In this document: piece after piece, positions 36,644 through 47,183 of the stretch
Layout: the number at the start of each line of letters is the position of its first letter
Position numbering within the stretch: position 1 is the stretch's first letter
DNA from: Paramecium pentaurelia
Lineage: Eukaryota; Ciliophora; Oligohymenophorea; Peniculida; Parameciidae
Direction of reading: 5' to 3'
Length of the DNA: 64,000 nt
Assembly (NCBI GenBank): GCA_905183005.1
Contig: CAJJDO010000064.1
Coordinates: 126,695-190,694, forward strand
Translations under genes and position numbers: made by a program
Notes under the pieces: generated by a model
The model's input: only the letters and a program-made list of their open reading frames with translations
Told to the model about the DNA's origin: nothing
The model's database searches: none

Positions 36644-37038
36644 ATGTCATGTAAAAGCTTATAAGAAGCATACAAAAACTGTATGAGTTTCATTGATAAT
36701 GAATAGTATCAATAAAAATAATGTCGACCTTATTATAATTTATGTATATTGTAATATGATTAATTGTTTAGCTGTGTCTTGTTTTTAAGCAAAAGATGAT
36801 GTAGAATTTTAATAATTTATAGATGATAAAATAGATGAGAGAAGAAGACTCATCAAAGTAAAATTAATCTTTATTGTAGTTTTTAAGAGAAAATAAATCA
36901 TAATTGCCAGAATTGTAAAAGTCAAACTAATAACAATTTTTTAATTTGTTTTAATTTGTAGATGATGAATAAGGACAAGAAGAATAAGCCAAAAACTTTT
37001 ATTAAAAATAATAATAAGACAATAAAAAGTATTTATGA
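36644..37038 (+). CDS. Twin CX9C (CHCH-like) small protein
   Basis: Introns at 36744-36771 (28 nt) and 36858-36879 (22 nt) give 114 aa. The N-terminal half contains two C-x9-C motifs, CKSLQEAYKNC and CRPYYNLSVSC, separated by 15 residues. This is the CHCH signature of proteins oxidatively folded in the mitochondrial intermembrane space (COX17/COX19/CMC types, assembly of respiratory complexes). The second motif is completed only by removing the first intron, which supports the model. The C-terminal half is charged and Gln rich. An in-frame upstream ATG at 36578 would add 22 residues; I prefer 36644 because the added N-terminus looks like leader DNA. The exact family member is not decided. Confidence 0.82.
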
Positions 37039-37053
37039 ATAAGTAATATATCT

Positions 37054-37368
37054 TCAAAAGTTTTCAAACCACAAATAATCAATAAATATATAATACATTA
37101 TTATTAATGCTTTATCTTTCTCACAAGCACTATCTGGAAATTTTATACCATCTTTTTAAATATTATTATTAATTACATTAATCAGCCTTTTGAATAATAT
37201 TCATTAGACCATCCATAGAATATATGTTCAATTTGATTATTTGTATAACTATCAATAATTAATTATTCTTCAGCAGGTCTTTTATCAATTATTTAATATT
37301 TGATAGATTTACAAGATTAAAAAGGTAAAAATCATATTAATCCTTTTTAATTTATAGTAGCATTAATC
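37054..37368 (-). pseudogene. Out-of-frame 3' remainder of the preceding gene
   Basis: Three short open segments on the minus strand read like a continuation of the gene at 37369-37859 but lie in different frames; the last ends with a TGA at 37054-37056. Spliceable introns with TAG or AAG ends do not restore a single frame. The remainder stops only 15 bp past the end of the convergent twin-CX9C gene. Confidence 0.4.
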
Positions 37369-37859
37369 TCATAAATAAGGTAGGTACTCATTACTATCAT
37401 AAATGAATAATTAATGAAAAATCCCTTTCATAAAAGAGCAATATTATTCTTAAAAAAATTTACCTGCATATTCACCATCATATTTAACTTTCATTTCATT
37501 TTTCTATATTAAAGGAATTGCAAATTTTCTTTATGTTTATATTGGAATGTTATTATTAAAATCTCTTGATGTAATATTTAAGGGTCTCAAACTAAGACAA
37601 CAAATTTTCCTCATTAATTTATGGTTTTCTTCTAATTCAATATCCATTATTTTCTGAGAGAAATCAAAATTACATATACCATTCCTAATTATGAAAATAT
37701 TTCATTTGATTGAAAAAGATTAAAATTATTAGGTAATTCACAAGGAAATTGAGGAATTCCAATATTTGATGAGATTGGTAGAGTACAAACACAATATTCA
37801 AGTGGATCATTTTCTTATTTTAAGAGAACATATTTAACAAATTTGAGTCCTTCTGTCAT
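37369..37859 (-). CDS. Unknown protein, probably disrupted at its 3' end
   Basis: With a 26-nt intron (37654-37679) the frame from the ATG at 37859 gives 154 aa to the TGA at 37369-37371. The protein looks genuine (for example PLEYCVCTLPISSNIGIPQF, then KICCLSLRPLNITSRDF) but matches no family I know. Coding-like minus-strand sequence continues beyond the stop in other frames to about 37054, including PAEEQLIIDSYTNNQ and GIKFPDSACEKDKALI. No GT...AG intervals of normal size reconnect the frames. The gene therefore looks truncated by stop and frameshift changes, or the sequence has small errors here. Confidence 0.5.
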
Positions 37860-37954
37860 ATTTAATATAAATTATATGTATTTTATAGTTTAATCAAAAT
37901 AGTAATATTGGATACAGTCTCTAATAATATTTAATTTAGGGTCATAATTTATTA

Positions 37955-38796
37955 ATGTTTGCTAATCTTCCAGGAAAAGTAGCTTTGATTACTGGTTCAA
38001 CAAGTGGCATAGGTTTGTCTGTTGCAAAGAAATTGGCATCTTAAGGTGTTCATATAGGACTCAATGGATTTGCAAAACCAGAAGAAGTTACTGCAATCAG
38101 AAAAGAAATAGAAAGCTAATTTAAAGTAAAGACCTTTTATCATGGTGCTGATTTGAAAGAAGGAACTTAAGTATTTTATATAAAATATAGTATAGGTTAA
38201 AAGTATGGTCTAAGAAACTAGTAAAGCTTTAGGAAGTGTTGATATCTTAGTAAATAATGCTGGAATACAATATATTGAAACAGCAGTTAACTTCCCAGAA
38301 TAGAAATTCAATGACATTATTGCTATAAATCTCACTGCTGCATTTCTTACAACTAAATATGCATTACCATAAATGCTTGATAAAAATTGGGGTCGTATTA
38401 TCAATATAGCTAGTGTTCATGGTAATAAACATCATTTATTAAATAGGTTTGGTTGCTTCTGTAAACAAATGTGCATATGTAGCTGCAAAACATGGAATTG
38501 TTGGATTAACAAAAGCAACAGCTCTTGAAGTTGCAAAAACAGGAGTTACTATTAATGCAGTTTGTCCTGGATGGGTAATGACCAAATTGATAGAGACATA
38601 AATCTAATAAAGAGCTGATTAATATAAGATATCATTTGAAGAAGCATAAATTAAATTATTAGAAGAAAAGTAACCATCTGTAACACCAGTATCAACTGAT
38701 TAATTAGGAGATTTGATTACATTCTTATGTTCAAATTCAGCTTCATAAATCAAAGGATCTGCCTATACAATGGATGGAGGATGGACAGCATAATGA
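37955..38796 (+). CDS. Short-chain dehydrogenase, 3-hydroxybutyrate-dehydrogenase type
   Basis: Two 25-nt introns (38171-38195, 38422-38446) give 263 aa. SDR motifs are complete: TGSTSGIG for the dinucleotide, NNAG, the catalytic Ser region IASVHG, YVAAK for the catalytic Tyr/Lys, and CPGWV. The ending SAYTMDGGWTAQ and the block SVTPVSTDQLGDLITFLCS closely resemble bacterial-type D-beta-hydroxybutyrate dehydrogenases, which interconvert 3-hydroxybutyrate and acetoacetate with NAD. Length (about 260 aa) fits. The catalytic HG-x-VAS stretch is split by the second intron. The alternative is another SDR with similar C-terminus; substrate is inferred. No clear targeting signal. Confidence 0.9.
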
Positions 38797-39004
38797 TATA
38801 AAAAATAATTATAAAAAATTAATCAATCATTTTCTTAGATTTTAAAAAATATCTTTAAGAAATATCAACAATAAGAATTTATTATAAATACTAATTCAAT
38901 CTAATTAAACATAGTTCTCTTTTTATTCTATGATATTATTTAAATTAAGAAAAAGAAATATATAATCAATAATTTATATCATGACATAATTAATTAATAT
39001 AAAT

Positions 39005-41175
39005 TCATTTCTTCATTCTTACTTATTTTCTCTTTTTTTCATTATTTTCACCTATACTTAAGATTTAAGATTATGAAATCTATTATGAACTTCTTGCATC
39101 TTATCTATTATTATTACTCATCAATATTGGAAGATATTCTAAAATTTCATCATAATTTGGTATATGAAACATTTTTGGTTAGTAAATAACTTATTCATAC
39201 AATTCTAAATCTCTCTTCTTAGTTTTATTATATCTTTATTATCTTAATTTTTTTATATATTAAGAATAGACACTCATTTCTTTCAAAAATGTCCTTAACA
39301 TTTCTTTACTGTATGTATTCACAAATTCTGTTTATAGAATACTAGTATTTATTAAAATAATAAGATACTTATAATTTTCTTGATTCTATAGTAAAAATAT
39401 ATATTGTTAATACATCTCTTTCTTTCTCTAATTTAATTGATTATAATTCTTAAGAAGTTATTCTCTAAAATACTTCTACCATAAACCTAATAATGATTTT
39501 TTATAGTTTTTAAATTTCAATAGAAATTCTTGAAATATTTATCTAATTTTTTATATCTTGATATGAGTACTCACTACTTAATTTTTAAAATGATGTAATT
39601 CAGCTCTTTATTTTAGAAAGGGTATTATTTTTTATATATGTTCTTTTACTTACTTTTAATAAACTGCTCTACAAAAACATAATGAAGCTCTAATTATATT
39701 ATAATTAATTTATACAGTTTAACATCAAAAAATACTCTATCATATAATGTTAATCCTTTAATTGCTATGAGTCTTTTATGAATTCTTTTCATAATTCTTT
39801 TAACTTAAAATGCCATCAAAGTAGATTAATTTTATGCTTCAATTTTGTGTTAATATACATGTAATATTTTACTACTTATTAAAGCTATATAAATGAAATT
39901 TAGCCAATGATAACATACTTTATTTTTCAATGTTTTTTTTGATTATACAAAATTAGATCTTTATCTTAATATTTTACCTAATTCTCTTGTTTTTTGTTCA
40001 TATACTTTTCTTTATTGTTCATTTTAATTTAACTATTTCTTTCTAAATAAAACATCTTCTATTCTATTATCAGATTGTACTCTTTTCATTTCTCTAAAAC
40101 TCCTTTATTATTCCTCATTATATTCTACTACTTTTTAAATATTTTCTTTTATTAAATCTTTAAATATTCCTCTTTATCTTAATCTTTATTTTCTTCTTTT
40201 TTTTATTTCAGCTACCTAAGCTAACAAAAAATCAGAATTCATTCTTTCTAATTATTATTATTAAGGATTTTAAAGAAAGATAGATTCAGTTTCCATCTTT
40301 TTTTACATTGTTTATGGTCTTTTCATTATTTTTGTACCAAATTAATATTTTAATTTCACTTAAGTATCTAAATCACAGACCATACTAATATAAATATATT
40401 CACAATGAAATATTTTAGATTCATCTACCTTATATTTCCATCCCTTAACTGATATTATCTAATCACAAGAGAAATTTGTTGGAAATGGATTAACAGATGA
40501 AACAAATATTTTAAAATTTGTATTTTCAGTTTAATTCATATAGAATTATAATGGAACAGCCTACATTTTTGATCTAATCTTGTAATAATAAAATTCCATC
40601 TATCTAACTGACTAGACATTCCATAATTCAGGTTATAACTCTATAGGATGCTTTATAAAAACTTTTGAATATATTTTATACCTTATCATGCTAATAATTA
40701 ATAAAGGTTTCTCCAAAACTCAACTACTGACTATTTACTTGAATTGGTAACTCAGTTTGTTCAATACGAAAGTCAAGCACCTTGTCCCTCTTATAACAAA
40801 TCCATTTTACTCGGCCTGAGAAATAAGTTGCATTCTCTTTTAATAATCTGGTGTCATCTTCTATGTCAAATAAGCCATCTAATTTAGTATCTTTGATCTG
40901 GTCTTGAATGAACTAGCAGTCTTTGGTGGTTTTAAGCTACTCTCACGAAACAAGTCATTATCAGAGTCTTCACTAAAGAGACTCTATTCTTTAAACAAAT
41001 CTGTTTTAAACTTTTCTTAGGCACTAGGAGTATTACACAAAACTTGTGATTTCACTTTGAAATGTCTACTAGATTATTATTATAAAGATGATTTTTAGTT
41101 AGACTCTAGAACACTTTGTGAAAATATCAAATTTCTTTTAGGGGCAGTTCTGCTTACGACTTACTTATTTAGCAT
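39005..41175 (-). CDS. Large coiled-coil protein of unknown function
   Basis: The model uses introns at 39690-39715 (26 nt) and 40641-40662 (22 nt, starting GTT) and a third intron whose position is unsure: 40891-40913 (23 nt) or 40921-40940 (20 nt), both ending AAG. It yields about 700 aa. The N-terminal 130 residues are Ser/Lys/Gln rich. A region of mixed strands and helices follows, reading TYFSGRVKWICYKRDKVLDF, then FVSSVNPFPTNFSCDQII and VKGWKYKVDES, which may be a folded domain. The rest is a long charged helix (EIKKRRKQRLRQRGIFKDLI and onward), then an IQ-like basic part. No family is recognised. The uncertain third splice is the weak point. Confidence 0.65.
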
Positions 41176-41309
41176 AATAAAAAATTAAATAAATAACAAA
41201 TAATATTGGAATTCAAGAATAATATCACTTAATTCAGTAGTTTTTTTAATTAATATCTTATTATAAGATATAAACATATAATGTAATATAAATAAAAAGA
41301 TATAAACAA

Positions 41310-42110
41310 TCATAAAAATACTGCCATATAAGTGTTTATTAGTGCTATACAAAGAAAAGCTATACCTCCTAGAAAATTGAAATTTTTCTCAGATAACTTA
41401 TTTGCAATCAATTTTCCACCATGAACAGCTATAACTGTACAAATAAAATGAGCTATGATTGCACCTAAGAAAATATAATAAGGATTATAGATTGCTGATA
41501 AACTTATAGTTGTAATTTGACTTTTATCTCCCCATTCACCCAAAAGCGTTAAAGTAAAAGCTTACCAAACCACTGATTAGAATTGTACTTATATAAAATC
41601 TATTATAAATATTAAGATTCTTACTTTTAGTAACATTATCATTAACTTGATCTGTCTCAGGATCTGGTAAATTCATCAATTTTTTATCTAATGTTGTTAA
41701 TTCCTATTCAACCTCTTGTAAATCTTCTTTCTCTTTTTTCATAGTGTACCATGTATATAAGAATTTAATTCCAAAACAATAAAAAACAATCGAAACTATA
41801 ATTTATGCATATAGGATTGAAATCAATTCAGGAATCACAAGTCCAAAAATTGTACTTATTGTTGTGATGAGTATAAGAGCAAGAGTAGAGCCAATTAAAA
41901 CTGCTATTCGATTATATTTTATTGACATTATAGCAGCTAAGAAAAAGGTCTATTATCGTATTATATATAATATATTACTTTATCTCCTAACTCTGTAACA
42001 ATTATCGAACTAAATGATTAAGATAAACTAAGTAGTATTTTATCATTTCCATCAAAGCATAAAGTCTATTCTATTAGAATAAAAAATAATATTATGCTAT
42101 TACATTTCAT
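41310..42110 (-). CDS. GDT1/TMEM165-family (UPF0016) cation transporter
   Basis: Two introns (41950-41978, 41600-41624) give 248 aa. A signal-peptide-like start (MKCNSIILFFILIEQTLC) is followed by six or seven hydrophobic helices arranged as two related halves. Each half carries the family motif E-x-G-D-(K/R)-(T/S): ELGDKT at about residues 40-45 and EWGDKS after the second intron. A charged Glu/Lys/Asp loop separates the halves. Members in yeast and humans are Golgi Ca/Mn-H exchangers that support glycosylation. The second motif is restored to frame only by the 25-nt intron, which supports the model. Location in Golgi or contractile-vacuole membranes is inferred. Confidence 0.94.
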
Positions 42111-42383
42111 AATATTAATATTTCTTCTTTTATTATATATAAATATATTTTATAAAAATTATCTTATTCATTTAAATGAACATAGATATATTGCAATTTT
42201 AATCATATCTCTAGATTAAAATTCTTATTATTTTAAATTCAAGTATAAAAACAACTTAAAATAAAAAGTTAATATTTCTTAATGTATTTTAATAAATTAA
42301 GTTTTTAGTTGTGAAAGAGCTTAGATTAATATTAATTTATTTTAATATTAATTAGAATAGTTAATAAATATTCTAAATATAAG

Positions 42384-43569
42384 ATGAACATCCAATAATT
42401 TCCAAATTATTATCCTTATGTCTTAGAACCTTAAGTACAATATTAAGCAGAGATCGAACAACAAAGTATGTTAATAATAAATTATTAATTCAGAATTAAG
42501 CTCCAGTTCAAATTACAATGAGTATAACTTTATCCATTAGAATTTTCATCCATCTGCATACCCTCAATATTAATTTGAGTATGTTTAAGAGCATGAAATC
42601 CCAAGTTAAATAAAGAATAAAAAAATTAAAAAGAATAAGTAATTAAATTATATATTGCAAACAGGACTAACGATTAATAAGGGTTGTTACCGAAAACCCT
42701 TGAATCATAAAAACAAGTTGTTGAAGATCTTTAATAAATAGCTTAATAAGGGGAATAGATGTAAAATATAAAATTAATTTCATTCAAGATTAAAGCCTAT
42801 AACTCCTTATACAGTTCTACATTTTACATAGGGAAGTCCTATGCCTAAGCTATAGTCAGATTTAGTTTCTAATCAAAATAATGAAGGAGCAGTATCATAG
42901 GAGGGTTCTCAATAAACATAAAAGGAGAAAGGATAGAATCAATTAACAAAGAAACCTAAAAAAGACAATATAAATACTGGACATTGGTCAACTGATGAAC
43001 ATACAACTTATATCTAATTTCTACAATAGTATGAGAATATTATGACATCTTCTATGATGAAGAAAACATCTAAGATATTCAAATAGATGAGTGAATTGAT
43101 TGGAACAAGAACTCCTAGTTAATGTAGAAGTCATCATTAGAAATTTAATCCTTATGCATTGAGAGGAGAAAATGGGAAACGTTTACCAAGAAGTGAAAGG
43201 AGTAGAGCAGGTAGAAAAAAGAAGAACCCATAATCTGATTTGCCTAAGGCAGGTAATTAATATAAATGAATAAAAGAGGAAGCAAATTTAATTTTAAATT
43301 ATGAAGCTGCCGATCCTTACTATTTAATGCTTTTAGAACAATAGAAATACTATTATGCAGGTTTACATTAAGATTATTGGAATTAAGGATAAGAAATAGA
43401 ATAGTACTAGAATATAAAGAAAGAGGAAGAAGTTGATCACTTAAATCATGTATAAATGTAATAGCCAGAATTTGATGAATATTTAAAATATAGTTTTTAA
43501 AGGAACTTTAATCATTAGGATTACAATTTTGAAGTTAGAAATTAAACGATAAACGATTTATTATTATGA
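42384..43569 (+). CDS. SANT/Myb-like domain protein
   Basis: Introns at 42466-42493 (28 nt, CAG end) and 43253-43276 (24 nt, AAG end) give 377 aa. The middle contains one SANT/Myb-like repeat: GHWSTDEHTTYIQFLQQY, then KKTSKIFKQMSELIGTRTPS and QCRSHHQKF, with the usual Trp and aromatic spacing and an Arg/His-rich third helix. A basic stretch (GKRLPRSERSRAGRKKK) follows and could be a nuclear signal. The N-terminus is Tyr/Gln/Asn rich and the C-terminus acidic and Tyr/Gln rich. A chromatin or DNA-binding role is probable. The second intron contains an in-frame TGA, so it must be removed for the 99-aa C-terminal exon to be translated. Confidence 0.85.
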
Positions 43570-43867
43570 TAATTATAATATATTTACATATAAAATATTA
43601 ACCATTAAAATTATATAAATTATTTTAATATATCATATATAAATCAGAATATAATTAATTCAATATTAAATAGATTTCTAACTATTTTTATTAGAGTTAT
43701 TCAATTAAAAAATAGATTCTTATATATTAAATAAATATCAAATTTATATATATATATATAATATAATATAATATTGTATTTAGAAATATAACATATTTAG
43801 GAATAATTTGATTTTTTTATATTGTACAATATGTTTAAATAGAATAATTATTTGAATATTTTAAGTA

Positions 43868-46028
43868 TCAAAACAGTTCTTCAAAATTTAATTTTTCAAG
43901 ATGTTCGTACTCTTCATTCAATGTCACTTTTCTATACATGAATCTTGTGGCTGGTAGATTATTTCTATCTTCAGCATCTATGAATGATATTATACAATAT
44001 AATTACTTTTTTATCCTATTCTATCATTATAATTTTCTCCAATCCAAAATTCTTTGATTTCTTTCTCAAAACTACTTTATCTAACAGAATTTCTAGCTAA
44101 TTCAGCTTAATCTATGGCTGATAAATCAAAAATTTATGATGCTATTGCATATTCTTCTAATAAAGGTTCATTTGTTAAATGTAAAATTAAAGGATCATCA
44201 GTAGATAAACAAACATTCAAACCAATTTGAAAGTACTTTTAAAATGGAGATTTTTAATAACGACAAAATAATTTATTATTTGATACAGGTGACATTGCTA
44301 TTCCTATTTATTTTAAATAAAACAAATATTATAAAACTGGAGATTTTTATAATTCTAATCCATGATTTATACCATCAGATACTAAATAAGCAGTGGCTAA
44401 ATGATCAACATTACCAGCTTCTCCACAATGAGGTCGAAATTTAAAAGTATTTAAACCTCTCTATTATCTTAAAGCATTTAAAGTATATAAATTTGCATAA
44501 ATATAATAAATCCAATAAGTATAAGGTGGATTACGATCTCCAGCCCAATCCTTAGGAGATTATTTTAAATCTGAAATTGCAAAGTATTCATATAAGGATT
44601 CATCATCAACAGTATCAAAGCCTGTTATTTAGAATAATGCTTAATATAGAAAAGGATCTATAGTAGGGTTAATTGTAATATCAAATAGTGGTCTAAATAA
44701 ATTATCAATCATATCTTAGAAACAATGAATCATGCCAGATTTTTTATAAACACTATAGAGTCTTGGAATTTAAACCATCCATCTAACTTTAGATGAATAA
44801 AGTTTATTTTTTATTAACCACTTTCCTAATTTATGCCATTCTTCCATTGATTTTCCATAAATAGATATTCTCCATTCACATCCAATATATTATTGTTATT
44901 CCAATTGATCCATTAATTCTTTAGTCAAATCTGCAAGGTATTTACCTTTAATATAGTTATCAGTTTTTAGAAATATTTCTCTTAATTTAGGAGTACCTAA
45001 AGGATTATATTTATTATTAAATCTATCAAACCTTTTATAGATACCTTTGTCTGCTTGTACATCTAAGGAATTCAAAGATAAATCAATAGGATCGACACTT
45101 ATATTTTTAAAGATATCTCTTAAACAAATTTTAGTTCCATCTTTATTAATATCTACATGATCATCACCATTTTTTTCATATTTTCTTTATATGAATTCCA
45201 ATAGATGTTTTGCACTCATTGCTGCTGAATGATGAATATGAGTATCTACTTTAAAAACATTATAAAAATCTCTTCTTATAATATTTTTTTAATCTAATTA
45301 TTCATTTTAATGATTGAAACTAATATTGATATTAATATATTACATTTCATGCATTTAAAATTTCTATTCTAAGAATTTGAGTCTATCATAACAAAAACTA
45401 GCAATTGAATTATTACCAACACATTTCATTAGATTAATTAAATCACTTATAAATTATAACATTGTTGGTACAATTACATCAATATTCTCACCTGATTTAG
45501 TAAAAATAATTCCATTTTCTTATAGAACTTCAGTATTCTCTAAAATAGGTAATACATCAACTCTTCTATTCCAAATAATATAAGGTTCATTTTTTGCATT
45601 ATGTTGAACAAATTTACTTGAAATTTCACTTTATTCATGACCATCAAATGAGTAATAGTCTCTTAATTTAAGAATTTCAAGTATTTTAGATGCTGATTCT
45701 CTTGATTCTTTTGTTTTAGCACCTTTATATGGTTTTCCAGGTTTGATTTACAATATATCAAAATTCAAAGCTTCTTTTATTTCATCATCAGCTGTATCAC
45801 TAACTCTTCTTGTGGTTTTAGCAGCATAACCAAATTAATTACCAAATACAGTTTTTTACTATTTTTAGGATCGATTCATACATTCTTAGTCTCATCCCTT
45901 GCTAATTTTAGATCAAGATATTAGGTTTGTAGATTTTAATCTTCAGCAACATATTAAATAGATAGTCCTTAAGCATCTGGTTCTATTGAACCTTACCTTT
46001 AACTAGATCTCCTTTAAAATTCACTCAT
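43868..46028 (-). CDS. AMP deaminase
   Basis: Two introns (45859-45881, 43978-44006) give 702 aa. The enzyme converts AMP to IMP plus ammonia in the purine nucleotide cycle. The zinc-site and substrate motifs are all present: VDTHIHHSAAM (metal His pair), RFNNKYNPLG, FRPHCGEAGNVDHL (catalytic His/Glu) and GLNVCLSTDDPL (metal and catalytic Asp). The C-terminal FWIGENYNDRIGQKN and ATRFMYRKVTL segments match the family. The N-terminal ~130 residues are the variable regulatory region and look disordered. Length is close to the animal and plant enzymes without their longest extensions. The last intron restores the conserved C-terminus. Identification is firm. Confidence 0.96.
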
Positions 46029-46204
46029 ATATATTTTAATTAAATATTTTGTTCTTAAATTATAGACAATATATGTATAATTTATTACTAATGTTTTATT
46101 ATATTTATAAATCTTAATATATACATAATAAATGATTTTTAAATCCATTTATATTTATTTAAAGAAGGATGTAAATATTATTTATAAACTATGTTAAAAC
46201 TTAA

Positions 46205-47174
46205 TCAATTTAATCTAAAATATTAAATCTAATGATATTGTTTTGTATGAACAGATAATTTTATATCAATTAGATCCTCTGAATTAAATTTCATTGCCAA
46301 AGAACCTATGATTATTATTTTAGATTATTACCTTTTAATTTATCACCTTTAGAAGCTGGTATTTCTTCATTGAAATATAAAATTACTGGTTTCCAAAATG
46401 GAGATTTAGATGGGCCCATGATGACATTGATTGGTAAATGAGTAAGAGTAAATGAATATTTCATCCATATTATTACTCCGGTGATAAAATCTTATCGATT
46501 GATTTGAATTTGATATGAATTGCTAAAAGATAGATCTTCTATAGTGCATTTCAACAAATCAACTTCATATATTAAAACAGGATCACTATTTAATTAGTTT
46601 TCTCTAATGCTTTCAAGGAGTGGCTCATGTTTAACCCAATGTTTCATCCATTTCATATTGACTCCATAGACAGAATCCCTTATTATAGGGGTAGGAAAGC
46701 ATACCAAAATGTCATTTTTTATTCACAATATTCTCCATCTTCAATAGACTGAAGATATAATTAACCTTTGTCTGGTAATATGAGTCCATCCTTATTTAGG
46801 TATTTGTCTCTAGCTGCAATTAATTCTAAAATGTTTCCATGATAGAAAAGCATGTTGCCCATCCAAGCAGAAATAATGATATCAACTTTGCAATCTAATT
46901 CTACATCTTTTATGGGCTTTTTATTAAGAGTAACATTGTTTATGTTATTTTATTCTAGAATCTTTTATGCATGATCATGTGATTTCATAGCATATATATG
47001 TTTAGCACCAGATCTACTAATTAATATAGGAAGTAATCCAAGACCAGCATTAAGATCCAATATTACTTTGTCTTTGAAAAGATGCTTATTGCGTATAATT
47101 GCATTGACAAATGGTTGAATACGATTTTAATCTTTAAGAATATCTTCATCATTGAGAAAATTGTTACAATCCAT
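46205..47174 (-). CDS. PRMT-like protein lacking catalytic motifs
   Basis: Two 26-nt introns (46679-46704 with AAG end, 46306-46331) give 305 aa, aligning over the full length of PRMT1-type arginine methyltransferases (Rossmann part, ARDKYL helix, beta-barrel ending in SLAMKFNSEDL). Key residues differ from active enzymes. Motif I reads LDLNAGLG instead of the usual LDxGxGTG. The double-E loop reads SAWMG...FYHG, so both catalytic Glu are replaced (Ala103 and His112). The THW loop is reduced to SPFWK. The acidic residue that normally binds the SAM ribose is also not evident (YAMKSHD). It is therefore probably a pseudoenzyme or regulatory partner. Its ATG is 9 bp from that of the divergent zinc-finger gene. 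Confidence 0.88.
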
Positions 47175-47183
47175 TTAATTAAA
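47175..47183. promoter_or_regulatory. 9-bp divergent gap between two start codons
   Basis: Only nine bases (TTAATTAAA) separate the start codon of the minus-strand PRMT-like gene from that of the plus-strand zinc-finger gene. Promoter elements for each must therefore lie inside the coding region of the other, or transcription of the two is mechanically coupled. Confidence 0.7.
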
